64,000 nt of DNA from NCBI GenBank assembly GCA_016793325.1, contig JAEUKI010000009.1:1-64000 (forward strand), written 5' to 3'. Below the pieces are notes generated by a model. The model did no database searches. It was not told where the DNA came from and saw nothing but the letters and a program-made list of their open reading frames with translations. This DNA comes from Myxococcales bacterium. Its GTDB lineage: Bacteria > Myxococcota_A > Polyangia > Polyangiales > Ga0077539. The translations under genes were made by a program, and so were the position numbers. Position 1 is the stretch's first letter; every line of letters begins with the position of its first letter. Below, in pieces: positions 8,930-17,391 of the stretch.

Positions 8930-9775
8930 GGGCGGCGGCGGTGGTGGGGGCGGTGGCGGCGGTGGTGGGGGCGGTGGCGGCGGTGGTGGCGGAGGCGGTG
9001 GCTCTGCGGGCGGCGGCTCCATCGCAGCGACGCCCGAATCCATCGGGCTCATTTGAATTCCTGTGTCCATCGCGACGACCCCGGCGTCCGCGACGCCCGT
9101 CGCGCTGTCGCCCCGCGCTCCGCTGTCCACGCCGCTGTCCGCGCCGCGCGCTTCGGTTCGCACGGTGAGCGCGACACACTCGCCGCGCTCGCCGCAGGTG
9201 AGCCCGCGCTCTTCGCACGCGCGCTGCGCGGTGCACTCGTCCGAGGTCGCGCAACGATCGCTCGGCGCGAGGCAGCTCGCAGACAACATCACGCGCACGG
9301 TCCGCTCGTCGCCCTCGGTGAACGCGAACTGAATGGTCCTGCGCGCGACCGCGTCGCGACCGACCGCCTCGAGGACGACTTGGACCTGATCGCCCGAGCT
9401 CCAACCGACCGGTCGAACGACGGCGAACGACGCGGGAAGGCGCGCGTCCACGTTGGCCGATCGCCTCGAAAAAACGCGCTCGAATCGCGACAGGGCCACG
9501 CCCGAGTCGCTCGTCGAGACCGCGGCGTCGACGCCCGCGTCCCGCGAAGATGCGCTGGAGCCATCGCCTTGCGTCGCGTCTGCGACGGCGCTCCCATCGG
9601 TCGCCGCGCGAGAGGGCTCGTGACCCACGCGCCGGACGGTCACGGTCAGCCATGTGCGCCCCTGCTCGTCGGCGATGTCCGTGTCCACGACAACAAGAAC
9701 GCTCGTCGCAGGCGTGCTGCACGCGCTGAACAACGCCGCCGCCGACAGCGCGCTCGCGAAGGTTCGTCGCTTCAT
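8624..9775 (-). CDS. Lipoprotein with polyproline linker and ten-cysteine module
   Basis: The start ATG 9775 gives MKRRTFASALSAAALFSACS, a lipoprotein signal (FSAC); the frame is open upstream but only this start exports the protein. Residues ~25-100 contain an Asp/Ser/Ala linker. Residues ~120-190 are a domain with a six-cysteine cluster (SCLAPSDRCATSDECTAQRAC, CEERGLTCGERGEC pattern), then a DSG linker. An almost uninterrupted run of about 28 prolines follows, encoded by a 21-bp tandem microsatellite. The last ~101 residues are the ten-Cys module shared with 7234-8514. Function unknown; predicted surface protein. Confidence 0.8.
   Translation of the reverse strand: MKRRTFASALSAAALFSACSTPATSVLVVVDTDIADEQGRTWLTVTVRRVGHEPSRAATDGSAVADATQGDGSSASSRDAGVDAAVSTSDSGVALSRFERVFSRRSANVDARLPASFAVVRPVGWSSGDQVQVVLEAVGRDAVARRTIQFAFTEGDERTVRVMLSASCLAPSDRCATSDECTAQRACEERGLTCGERGECVALTVRTEARGADSGVDSGARGDSATGVADAGVVAMDTGIQMSPMDSGVAAMEPPPAEPPPPPPPPPPPPPPPPPPPPPPPPNQCYVRCCDGHLEGPINTSSAGACAGQYAVCDAHAFVRRAEFNGVEASNGTNRCWAKCSGRMAYHRVEGVTSGCRDAAIAFCRADRTRGAFQDAAWQPCQP
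8931..9000 (-). repeat. 21-bp tandem microsatellite coding polyproline
   Basis: Two perfect copies of a 21-bp G-rich unit (8941-8961, 8962-8982) plus partial flanking copies encode the polyproline stretch on the minus strand. Slippage here would change the linker length in-frame. Confidence 0.85.
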
Positions 9776-9787
9776 GCGCGAGCGCAA

Positions 9788-9803
9788 TTCACTCGGCGTG
9801 CCA
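9788..9803 (-). promoter_or_regulatory. Sigma-54-like element upstream of the polyproline lipoprotein
   Basis: TGGCACG-CCGA-GTGAA on the minus strand matches the 7170-7185 motif. It ends 12 bp before the ATG at 9775, so a sigma-54 start point would leave almost no leader. It could alternatively be an operator. The divergent neighbour encodes a sigma-54 activator. Confidence 0.4.
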
Positions 9804-9842
9804 TCGCCTGACTCGCGCGCCGTCCACAGGAGTTCGTGCCCG

Positions 9843-10892
9843 ATGACCACTTCGACCACCGCTACGACCGACGCCGAACGCGACGACGACCGCTTGGGCC
9901 CGCTGCTCGGGCGAAGCGCCGCGATGCGCGAGCTGTTCGCGAGGCTCCTGAAGATCGCGGCGACCGACGCTCCAGCGTTCATCCACGGTGAGACCGGGAC
10001 CGGAAAAGAGCTCGTCGCGCGCGCGGTTCACGAGCGATCGACGCGGGCGCGAGCCCCGTTCGTCATCGTCGACTGCGCAGCGTTGCCCGACAACTTGCTC
10101 GAAGCAGAGCTCTTCGGCCACGCGCGCGGCGCGTTCACCGGCGCGCACACGACCCGCGAAGGCGCGTTCGAGTCGGCCGCAGGCGGAACGGTCTTCCTCG
10201 ACGAAATCGGCGAGCTCCCCCTCTCGATGCAGCCGAAGCTCCTCCGCGTCCTCGAGTCGCGGACGATCCGTCGCATCGGCGAGTCGCAGCACCGCCCCGT
10301 CGACGTGCGCATCGTGACCGCGACGCACCGCGATGTCCCCTCGATGGTGCGAGATGGAGCGTTTCGCGAGGACCTCTATTTTCGTCTCGCCGTTCTACCT
10401 GTGAGCGTCCCGCCGTTGCGCGAGCGAGGCGACGACGTCCTGCTGCTCGCCAGGAGCTTCTTGCCCGAAGCGCTTCGTCACGCGCCGCTCGACCCGCGCC
10501 TCGTCGACGCGCTGCTCCGTCGCCGTTGGCCCGGCAACGTTCGAGAGCTGCGCAACACCATCAAGCGCGTCGCGAGCCTCGGGATCGAAGAGGCGATCGA
10601 CACACCATTTCAAGCGCCAAGCGCGACGACAGTCAGCGAATTTGCTCATCAAGCGCCGCCTCCCCTCGCGCCATCGCTCCCCGAGACGTCGCCACCGACC
10701 ACGATGCCCGGTCCGCTGTGCGACACCAGGGTGCCCTTCAAAGTGCTGCGCGATCAGTGGCTCGACCACCTCGAGCGCAGCTACATCACCCTCTTGCTCG
10801 CCCAGCACGATCGCAACATCACCGCCGTCGCCGCGGCCGCGGGGCTCGATCGCACATACATTCATCGCTTGCTGAAGAAGCACGGACTCTGA
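9843..10892 (+). CDS. Minimal sigma-54-dependent activator (AAA+ and Fis HTH)
   Basis: The protein begins at ATG 9843 (350 residues-scale, 349 aa) with only ~25 residues before an intact NtrC-type AAA+ domain: Walker A GETGTGKE, the sigma-54-contacting loop GAFTGA, Walker B VFLDEIGE, and the R-finger region. The C-terminus carries a Fis-type helix-turn-helix (HDRNITAVAAAAGLDRTYIH). There is no receiver, GAF, PAS or FHA input domain, so it resembles PspF-like activators controlled by a partner protein or by expression. It is divergent from the Cys-rich lipoprotein gene 8624-9775, whose upstream region has a -24-like motif; that gene and its relative at 7234 are plausible targets (inference). 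Confidence 0.88.
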   Translation: MTTSTTATTDAERDDDRLGPLLGRSAAMRELFARLLKIAATDAPAFIHGETGTGKELVARAVHERSTRARAPFVIVDCAALPDNLLEAELFGHARGAFTGAHTTREGAFESAAGGTVFLDEIGELPLSMQPKLLRVLESRTIRRIGESQHRPVDVRIVTATHRDVPSMVRDGAFREDLYFRLAVLPVSVPPLRERGDDVLLLARSFLPEALRHAPLDPRLVDALLRRRWPGNVRELRNTIKRVASLGIEEAIDTPFQAPSATTVSEFAHQAPPPLAPSLPETSPPTTMPGPLCDTRVPFKVLRDQWLDHLERSYITLLLAQHDRNITAVAAAAGLDRTYIHRLLKKHGL

Positions 10893-10953
10893 CCCGCTGT
10901 CGCGGCCGGTCTACAGCGCGCAGTCCACACTGTGATCGCCGGTCGACAGCCCT

Positions 10954-12057
10954 TCAGCGATCGCGCGCGCAGCGAAAGCCGATCATGGGCTCTTGCTCGA
11001 CGGGCGGGTTGTTGCGCCGCGTCGCGTCCATGATGAGGTACGGAAGGCTCGCGGACGCGAGCGCAGAGCCCCCTCGAAACACGCGCGACTCGGGGAGCGC
11101 TTCGTTGCAAAACGGGTTGTGCTGCGCGCGTCCCCAACACGGGTCGCTCGTGCCCATCGCGACGTACGGGAGGTAGGTGTCCGCGAGCCACTCGGCGATG
11201 TTTCCGCTGAGCTCGTAGACAGGGATCGCGAGCCCCTCTTCGGCGCCGACGCGGCCGCGCGGCTTGCTTCCGACGAGGACGGTCGCGCGCATGTTGTCGC
11301 TCGGGCACATCCCGCCCGGCGTGTAGAACTGCAGCATCCAGTGGGCGAGATCGCAGCGCCCCATCGGGTCGGTGTTGCCCCACGCGAACGTTCGACCTTG
11401 CGGAAGCGCCGTGAGCCACCAGCGCGAGACGTACTCGAACTCCGCCTCGGTCGGCAGGCGCCCGCCGTCCCAGATGCAAAACGCCATCGCCGCGTACCAC
11501 GACACCGCGTTGGCTGGATGCCCGTCGAGCCCGACGCTGCCGACGGCGTTCGTCGTCAGGGCGCTCGCTTGCAGCGCCGACGCCCTCGCGCGCCCCGAGG
11601 GAACGACGACTTCGCTCCCGTTCGGGTACGTCACGCGAAACTCTCGCGTGCCCCCGGGCTCTCGCAAGAGCGCGTCGCGAAAGTGCCTCAGCCTCGCGAC
11701 GGTGACTTCGGTCGAGTCGATGTAGAAGTCTCCCACTGAAATTCCAGTCTGAATCGGCGTCGCGTCCATCGCGAGGGGCGTGCCCATCGAGAAGCTCCCG
11801 CCCGTCACGAACACCCGTCGACAGCCCGGCGTCGCTTGATCCGGACAGCTCGGCGACACGATCGGCTCGGACACGACCGCCGCGTCCGCCACGACGCGCA
11901 CGTCCACGCGATCCTCGCTCGCGTCGCCGACCACCGCGTCCTGCGCGCCCTCGTCGCGCGACGCGTCCGACGCGTCCACCATCGCCGCGCCGTCGCTCGA
12001 CCCGTCGACGAACACGATCGCGGGCGCGCGACAAGCAGAGGCACACACAATCAACAT
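10954..12057 (-). CDS. Lipoprotein with formylglycine-generating-enzyme (SUMF1) domain
   Basis: A lipoprotein signal (MLIVCASAC) and an Asp/Ala linker are followed by a complete FGE-sulfatase family fold. Landmarks are VTGGSFSMGT, DFYIDSTEVTV, NAVSWYAAMAFCIWDGG, RLPTEAEFEY, ELSGNIAEWLAD, RVFRGGS and a C-terminal IGFRCARDR. True FGE oxidises a sulfatase Cys/Ser to formylglycine, but many bacterial members have other roles, and I see no sulfatase nearby. The start may instead be TTG 12078, whose TTGA overlaps the stop of the upstream TPR/PEGA gene, indicating translational coupling; the two genes form an operon. Ends convergently with the sigma-54 activator. Confidence 0.82.
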   Translation of the reverse strand: MLIVCASACRAPAIVFVDGSSDGAAMVDASDASRDEGAQDAVVGDASEDRVDVRVVADAAVVSEPIVSPSCPDQATPGCRRVFVTGGSFSMGTPLAMDATPIQTGISVGDFYIDSTEVTVARLRHFRDALLREPGGTREFRVTYPNGSEVVVPSGRARASALQASALTTNAVGSVGLDGHPANAVSWYAAMAFCIWDGGRLPTEAEFEYVSRWWLTALPQGRTFAWGNTDPMGRCDLAHWMLQFYTPGGMCPSDNMRATVLVGSKPRGRVGAEEGLAIPVYELSGNIAEWLADTYLPYVAMGTSDPCWGRAQHNPFCNEALPESRVFRGGSALASASLPYLIMDATRRNNPPVEQEPMIGFRCARDR

Positions 12058-12074
12058 ACACAGCCGAACGCTGC

Positions 12075-13112
12075 TCAAAACGCGCCTCCGACGACCGCGC
12101 CCGTCGCCGTCGGCGCGACGACCACCGCGCCGTGCGGCGCGCGCCTCGCCGCGATCACCCAATACACAGCGCCCGCGACCGCCGCCGCGCCGCCGACGAT
12201 GGCGAGGGTCTGTCCCGCGACGAGCATCGCGTCCGCTTCGTCTCGCGCGGTGACGATCGACCGATCGTCGGGGCACTCGAGCGCCTCGGTGCTCGCGATG
12301 TCCGTCGCCGCACAGCGCTCGCGCAACGCTCCGACGCGAGCCGCCCCGAAGCCCGCGACCACGGCGCCCGCGAGGCCCAACAGCGCGCCCCCGGCGGTGA
12401 TCGAGATGGCAGCGTAGGGAGGAGGCGCAGCGACGACTCGGGGTATCGAGCGCGCGGCTCCGAGGCCCTGCCCTGTCCCCGCGACACGACCGCCGACGCG
12501 CGGCCCCGAGCGATCGCCCCCCTGCCCCGCGTTCGTCGTGTCGCGCGGGCGCTCGATCAGCGCAAACTGCTCGCGAAAGCGCTCGCCTGCGACGAGCTCG
12601 ACCCTGCGTTCTTGCGGGTAGAACCCGTCCGCTCGCAGCTCGACGCTGACCGTCCCGGTCCGCAATCGAAGCGGCGACGCGAGCGGCAGAGTCCCTGCCG
12701 AAGCGCCGTTGACGAAGAGCTGCGCGCCGACGGGCGTCCCCGAGACCTCGAGCGAGCACAAATGCGAGGCGATGGTCTGCGCGGCCTCTTCGAGGATCGC
12801 GCGATGCCCCGAGATCCACGCGTCGTCGCTGCGCGCGAGGGCGGCAGCGAGATGCCGCTCGGCCTCCTCCCAAGCCCCGGTCGCCTGCAGCGCGAGCCCG
12901 AGCTGCGCGATCACCATGGGCCTCGGATCGAGCGCGACGGCGCGACGAAAGAGCGTGACGGCTTCAGCGTCGTTTCCCTCGCGGCGCGCGGCGATTCCGC
13001 GGCGAACGAGGTCGAACGACGGAGGCGCCTCCGCGGGTGAGCTCTGCGCAAACGCAGGCGCTGCGAGGTGCGAGATCACCGCACCGAGAGCCACCGGGAG
13101 GACAATGCGCAT
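12075..13112 (-). CDS. Exported TPR/PEGA-domain membrane protein
   Basis: The 345-residue product starts with a Sec signal peptide (MRIVLPVALGAVISHLAAPAFAQ). Residues ~30-90 are TPR-like (LVRRGIAARREGNDAEAVTL, AEAVTLFRRAVALDP). A PEGA-type beta domain follows at ~125-185 (GTPVGAQLFVNGASAGTLPL...LRADGFYPQERRVELVAGE). Then come a Gly/Arg linker and two hydrophobic segments (~240-265 and ~305-330) typical of paired C-terminal transmembrane helices. Such proteins are common beside myxobacterial kinases and may act as envelope scaffolds; no specific function can be claimed. First gene of an operon with the FGE-domain lipoprotein. Confidence 0.8.
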   Translation of the reverse strand: MRIVLPVALGAVISHLAAPAFAQSSPAEAPPSFDLVRRGIAARREGNDAEAVTLFRRAVALDPRPMVIAQLGLALQATGAWEEAERHLAAALARSDDAWISGHRAILEEAAQTIASHLCSLEVSGTPVGAQLFVNGASAGTLPLASPLRLRTGTVSVELRADGFYPQERRVELVAGERFREQFALIERPRDTTNAGQGGDRSGPRVGGRVAGTGQGLGAARSIPRVVAAPPPYAAISITAGGALLGLAGAVVAGFGAARVGALRERCAATDIASTEALECPDDRSIVTARDEADAMLVAGQTLAIVGGAAAVAGAVYWVIAARRAPHGAVVVAPTATGAVVGGAF

Positions 13113-13283
13113 GGAAGCCGACAGCAGAGAGGATCGTGCAACCGCCCCCGCGCGAGCAAGTGGGTCGATCGATGGCCGACGCGCGGGTCTCTCGAGGGAC
13201 GATCGATCGACGGCGTTTCGCGCGCATCTACCTGGTCTCGTGGGAGTCCGATCGCCCAATTGAACTCGCGCGTGCGCTTCGCG

Positions 13284-14453
13284 ATGCTCTCGATCGTGCG
13301 CAGCTCCATCACTCGTTCGCTCTTCGCGCTGTCGTTGACCGCTTGCGCGAGCGCCCCGATGAGCCCCGACGCTTCGACCGACGCATCGAGCGCGGACACA
13401 CGCTCGCTCGACGCTGCCTCGTCGGATCGACCCGAGCCGCTCGACGCTGCGACCGACGACGTCGACGCGACCGATTCTGCGCTGCCCGATGTGCGCTCGG
13501 ACGCCTCGCGCGTCGACGCGATGTGCGACTGCTTCGGCCACGACGGAACGTACTGCGCCGCCAACGCCCGCGCGCTGGCCACGGCCAACCGCTGCACCCT
13601 CCCCGTGTCGACGAGCAACGCCAACGCGCTCCTCCGATGCGCGATGGGTCGCTGGACGGTCGCCACCACCTGCGCCAACGGCTGCTCGGATGGCGAGGTC
13701 GACGGAACCGACGAGTGCTCGCTCCCGACGTGCGCGTGCTTCGTCCGTTCAGCGTGGTGCGGGGCGAGCGCGGCGCGACACGGCCTCGGGCTCGACCCGC
13801 CGTGCCGGGTCCCGCTGTCGCCTGCGCACGATGATGATTTGTTGGGCTGTGATTCGAGTGGCCGCTGGATTGTCCAGCAATCCTGCGCGATGGGCTGCTT
13901 TCAAGCGCCGACGGGCGTCGCGGACTACTGCATCGACACGCGCCCGACGCCGACGGACCCTGGCTGGGCCGACTGCGCGCGGCGCCCACAAATTACCTAC
14001 GGCGTTCACCCCGAGGCGTCCGATCGCATGCGCTGCGCGGGGATCACCGCGGGCCAGATCTCGCAGACGATCGGCGGCGCTCCAGCCTCTGCGGGCTACC
14101 ACCTGCAAGACGGAACCTCCATGGGCCTCGCCTACTGCGCCGCGACCGACCTGCGCACCGGCGGAATGTCCGAGACGCAAATCCGCGCCCTGCTCGAAGC
14201 GCTCGCGCTCAACGGCTTCGCGGCTTGGTATCGCAAGCCGGGCTCCGACGGCTGGCCGAGCTCGGAGGCCCCGCACATTCACGCGGTCTTCGCGGGCGTC
14301 GTGATGAAGACGCAGCTCCGCGGACAAGTGCGCGATTGGCTCTTGGGCCTCAACGGACTGGCGTCACACACGACGTACCGCTTCTGGACACCGAGCGCCC
14401 GAGCGCGCGGGATCGTGCGGCTTCTGTTTTCGAGAAACTACACGCCGCCGTAG
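13284..14453 (+). CDS. Cys-rich lipoprotein, possible M15-like metallopeptidase
   Basis: ATG 13284 yields MLSIVRSSITRSLFALSLTAC, a lipoprotein signal. After an Asp/Ser linker, residues ~75-215 hold two Cys-rich repeats of similar pattern (CDCFGHDGTYC...C...CTLPVST...LLRCAMGRW...CANGC and CACFVRSAWC...CRVPLS...LLGCDSSGRW...CAMGC). The C-terminal ~145 residues contain YHLQDG (His273), AATDL (Asp289) and EAPHIH (Glu328, His331, His333). This arrangement recalls zinc ligands of M15-type D-Ala-D-Ala peptidases, but the spacing is not canonical, so the peptidase call is tentative. It is divergent from the TPR/PEGA operon. Confidence 0.72.
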   Translation: MLSIVRSSITRSLFALSLTACASAPMSPDASTDASSADTRSLDAASSDRPEPLDAATDDVDATDSALPDVRSDASRVDAMCDCFGHDGTYCAANARALATANRCTLPVSTSNANALLRCAMGRWTVATTCANGCSDGEVDGTDECSLPTCACFVRSAWCGASAARHGLGLDPPCRVPLSPAHDDDLLGCDSSGRWIVQQSCAMGCFQAPTGVADYCIDTRPTPTDPGWADCARRPQITYGVHPEASDRMRCAGITAGQISQTIGGAPASAGYHLQDGTSMGLAYCAATDLRTGGMSETQIRALLEALALNGFAAWYRKPGSDGWPSSEAPHIHAVFAGVVMKTQLRGQVRDWLLGLNGLASHTTYRFWTPSARARGIVRLLFSRNYTPP

Positions 14454-14519
14454 GCGCGGGTGCGCGCGGGTGGCGTCGCTCCGCGGCGCCCCATTGCCCC
14501 CCTTCCCCTCCCACCAACG

Positions 14520-14864
14520 TCAGTCCCCTCCGCCGCCGTCCATCGGCGCGACGTCGAGGCACGGCGACGGTCCCGCTTCGCTCGCGTCCACGTCCATGCG
14601 ATCGAGCGGCGCGGTGAGGCACGCTTGCGCTTCGGCCATCGTCCCGCTGTCGCTCTGCGCGTCTTCGGGCGGCCTCGGGCTCAAACACGCGGTCGGAGCA
14701 CAGTCCACCGCGGCAGCGCCGAGCGCGATCGACGAGAGCGCCGCGGCCACCATCCGCTTGCGGCGCGCGAGAATCGCCTCGCGATCCTCGTCGCGGGAGT
14801 CACCGTCACCGTCGGCGCGTCGGCCGTCGTCGCCCTCTTGCTCGTGCATCGCCTCGTCGCTCAT
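14520..14864 (-). CDS. Small acidic protein with membrane anchor and Cys-rich tail
   Basis: A 114-residue protein starts at ATG 14864. An acidic N-terminus (EQEGDDGRRADGDGDSRDED) is followed by the basic motif EAILARRKR and a hydrophobic helix (MVAAALSSIALGAAAV). The tail holds three or four cysteines (CAPTACLSP, EAQACLTA, GPSPCLDVA). The layout of charged head, one helix and Cys-Pro tail suggests an inner-membrane-anchored protein with the tail outside. It is divergent from the foldase gene (151 bp apart) and convergent with 13284-14453. Function unknown. Confidence 0.6.
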   Translation of the reverse strand: MSDEAMHEQEGDDGRRADGDGDSRDEDREAILARRKRMVAAALSSIALGAAAVDCAPTACLSPRPPEDAQSDSGTMAEAQACLTAPLDRMDVDASEAGPSPCLDVAPMDGGGGD

Positions 14865-15015
14865 CGCGACAACCACGGTAGCATTGATCGCCAAACCTCT
14901 CGCAGGCCCGGAGTGGACTTCCGTCGCCGCCCGCGCGAATACCGATCGCCGCCCCGCGGTTGCCGTGCGACGAAGACCCGTCTATCGTCCCGCGCCCTTC
15001 GAAGATCCCACCGCT

Positions 15016-16890
15016 ATGCTCGAGCGCCTCTCCAAGAATTCTCAGTCGTTGATGATCGTTGTCCTCGTCGCGTCTCTCGCGATGATTTTCGGAACGCAGT
15101 TCGGCAACCGCCCCGGCGGCTGCTCGGCCGACGACTTCAAAGCCCCCACCTTCATCGCCAAGGTGTACGGCAACACGATTTCGCAGCAGGATTTCCAATC
15201 CCTCGCTCGACTCGTGCGGCTGTCCGACGGGCGCAACCCAACCCTCCGACGCGCAATCGTCAACGGCCTCGTCGAGCGCGAGCTGCTCGCGCACGAAGCC
15301 GAGCGCGTCGGGCTGAGAGTCACCGACGACGAGCTCAACCGCGAGATCACCGGCGGCTACATCTTCCTCACGCTCGGGGTCAACGAGCTCGAGCAGCTCA
15401 ACGCCAGCGGAACGCGCTACGCCTCGCCCCTCACCTCGCGCCAAGGCCCGGTGATCTACTCGCAGGACGAAAACCGCGGTCCCAACGACCCTCCTCCGCC
15501 CTTCAAAGTCGAGGACTTCCAGCGCTGGGTCGCCAACGCCTACGCCCGCACCGTCGCGGACTACAAGCTCGTGCTCGAGCGCGAGGTCCTGGCCGAGCGT
15601 ATGCGCCAGCTCGTGATCGCCTCGGTTCGCGCGTCGGACGACGAAGTGTGGCGCGAGTACGAGCGCAACCACACGCAAGTGAGCGTTCGGTACGTGCGGT
15701 TTTCGCCGGAGTTCTACCGAACGACCGTTCCCGACGATGACGACGCCGCGGTCAACGCGTTCGCCGCGTCGCACCAGGAGCAGATCAACACGCAGTTCAC
15801 GCAGCGCCGCGACTCGCTCCGCGGGTTGCCCGCGCAGGTGCGCATCCGTCACATCCTGTTGCGCTTCCCCGACGACGCGCAGGACCCCGCGAAGCTCGCG
15901 ATTCGTCAGCGCCTCGAGGCGCTCCGCACGCGCATCACCGCCGGCGAAAACTGGGTTCGCCTCGCGCGGCTCTACTCGCAGGACGACCACTGGCGCGAGG
16001 GCGGCCTCTCGAGCTGGACCGCGGTCGACCGCGTGGACCTGCCCGACGACGTCAAGCGCGTGCTTCCCAACCTGCAAGCGGGACAGATGTCCGAAGTGAT
16101 CCAGAGCCCGCTCGGCGTTCACTTGATCCAGGTCGTCGGTCGTCGCCAAGGCGATGTGCCCGAAGCAGACGCCAAGCGCGAGATCGCCCGCGATCTCTTC
16201 CGCCTCACGCGCGGAAACGAGCTCGCCAACGAAGCCGCGCTCGCCGCGCAGCGACGCTTGGGCGAAGCGGGCGCGACGCTCGAGACGGTGGCCGCGGCCA
16301 TCGGAGCCGAGGCGCTCGCGGCGTTCTACCGAGGACCCGTTCCTGCGACCGAGACGCTTCCGGGCAACAACCCCCTCACGCCCGAGACCCGCTCGGACCT
16401 GGGAACGCCCGAAGTCAAAGAGACCCCGGCGTTCACGCAGACCGGCAGCTTTCCGGGCGTGTCCGACGGCGACGCGCTCGTCGCGGCGTCCTTCGCGCTC
16501 ACCGCGGAGCGCCCCGCGCCCGCAGCGCCCATCAACGTGGGCGACGACCGCTTCTTGATCCGCCTCAAGGACAACGGCCGCCAGAACGCGTCGCGCTCGG
16601 ACTTCGAGCGTGACCGCATGCGCCTTCAAGAAGAGTTCATCGGCGCCCGCCGTCGCGACGCGATCGTGCAGTACGTCGCGCGCCTGCGCACCCGCGCCGA
16701 GCGCGACCGCGAGCTTCGCCTCGGCAACTCGCCGCTCATGCAAGAGCCCCGTCGCGAGACCGAGGGCAGCGGCTCGGGCGCGTCGGGATCGAGTGGGTCG
16801 GGTTCCAGCGGCAGCAGCGGTTCGAGCGGCACCAGCGGATCCAGCGGATCGCGCCCGAGCGGCAGCGGATCGAGCGGCACCGCGCGCTGA
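15016..16890 (+). CDS. SurA/PpiD-like periplasmic peptidyl-prolyl isomerase
   Basis: Start ATG 15016 gives a positively charged N-terminus and a single uncleaved helix (SLMIVVLVASLAMIFG), as in PpiD. Residues ~50-230 form a SurA_N-type chaperone region (YGNTISQQDFQSLARLV, VNGLVERELLAHEAERVGL). A parvulin rotamase domain lies at ~272-375 (VRIRHILLRFP, WVRLARLYSQDD, GGLSSWTA, SEVIQSPLGVHLIQV). The C-terminal region is helical and ends in a ~45-residue Ser/Gly-rich tail, which is unusual. The role is folding of secreted and outer-membrane proteins at the inner membrane. An extended upstream frame exists but lacks the membrane start. Confidence 0.9.
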   Translation: MLERLSKNSQSLMIVVLVASLAMIFGTQFGNRPGGCSADDFKAPTFIAKVYGNTISQQDFQSLARLVRLSDGRNPTLRRAIVNGLVERELLAHEAERVGLRVTDDELNREITGGYIFLTLGVNELEQLNASGTRYASPLTSRQGPVIYSQDENRGPNDPPPPFKVEDFQRWVANAYARTVADYKLVLEREVLAERMRQLVIASVRASDDEVWREYERNHTQVSVRYVRFSPEFYRTTVPDDDDAAVNAFAASHQEQINTQFTQRRDSLRGLPAQVRIRHILLRFPDDAQDPAKLAIRQRLEALRTRITAGENWVRLARLYSQDDHWREGGLSSWTAVDRVDLPDDVKRVLPNLQAGQMSEVIQSPLGVHLIQVVGRRQGDVPEADAKREIARDLFRLTRGNELANEAALAAQRRLGEAGATLETVAAAIGAEALAAFYRGPVPATETLPGNNPLTPETRSDLGTPEVKETPAFTQTGSFPGVSDGDALVAASFALTAERPAPAAPINVGDDRFLIRLKDNGRQNASRSDFERDRMRLQEEFIGARRRDAIVQYVARLRTRAERDRELRLGNSPLMQEPRRETEGSGSGASGSSGSGSSGSSGSSGTSGSSGSRPSGSGSSGTAR

Positions 16891-17391
16891 GCGAGCCGAA
16901 GGGGGGACTGAGCAACGAACGGGGCGGGTGGACGACGAGCGCGCACGCAAAGTGCCGACAGCGTTCGGGCGCGTGCAACGGGTCCAAGGGCTGCGGGGCG
17001 TGCAAAGTGCCCAGGGCTGCGGCGCTTGCAGAGAGCCAACAGCGTTCGGGCTGAAGGACGTGCAACGAGTGCATATCGAGCAGCGCCGAATACGGCGCTC
17101 ATGCGCATGCACTCGTTGCATGCGCTCTGGCCACGCACCCCGTCCCTGCACATGCGCTCACCGCGGTCGCCCCCCCATCGTTTCGCCCGCCGTGTCGCGC
17201 GAAAACATTGCGCTCAAGAACTGAACACACGTTCACTCCATGCATTGCACCCCATCGGCACTATTTCTCAATGTTTCTCGTATCGTCTGAGCTTCTGGCG
17301 CGCTGTTTCGCTCGAGTATCGCTCCATTCAATGGACGTTGTCTGTCAGAGAAGGTTTGCGCAAAGGGGGGGAGGCTGACTAGACCGAAGGT
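16891..17391. other. 500-bp gene-free region with decayed repeats and a cruciform
   Basis: No gene is seen. ACAGCGTTCGGGC occurs at 16958-16970 and 17039-17051, each followed shortly by CGTGCAACG, and GCAAAGTGCC at 16947 and 17002. From ~17200 to 17390 the base composition falls well below the surroundings, as expected of a control region before the M16 protease gene. Confidence 0.55.
17061..17120. repeat. Composite palindrome (14-bp arms, inner 7-bp stem)
   Basis: TGCAACGAGTGCAT (17061-17074) is perfectly complementary to ATGCACTCGTTGCA (17107-17120). Inside it AGCGCCG (17082-17088) pairs with CGGCGCT (17093-17099) around AATA. No T-run follows on either strand, so it is probably a REP-like or structured RNA element rather than a simple terminator. 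Confidence 0.7.

Noticed and set aside
8931..9000. CRISPR-like or VNTR regulatory repeat
   Set aside because: It is an in-frame polyproline-coding microsatellite.
14806..17151. 781-residue minus-strand frame, and similar giant frames at 17536-20151, 27251-30427 and 35173-37977
   Set aside because: They are antisense to recognisable genes, have Arg/Ala/Gly-biased composition and no family motif; expected at ~70% GC.
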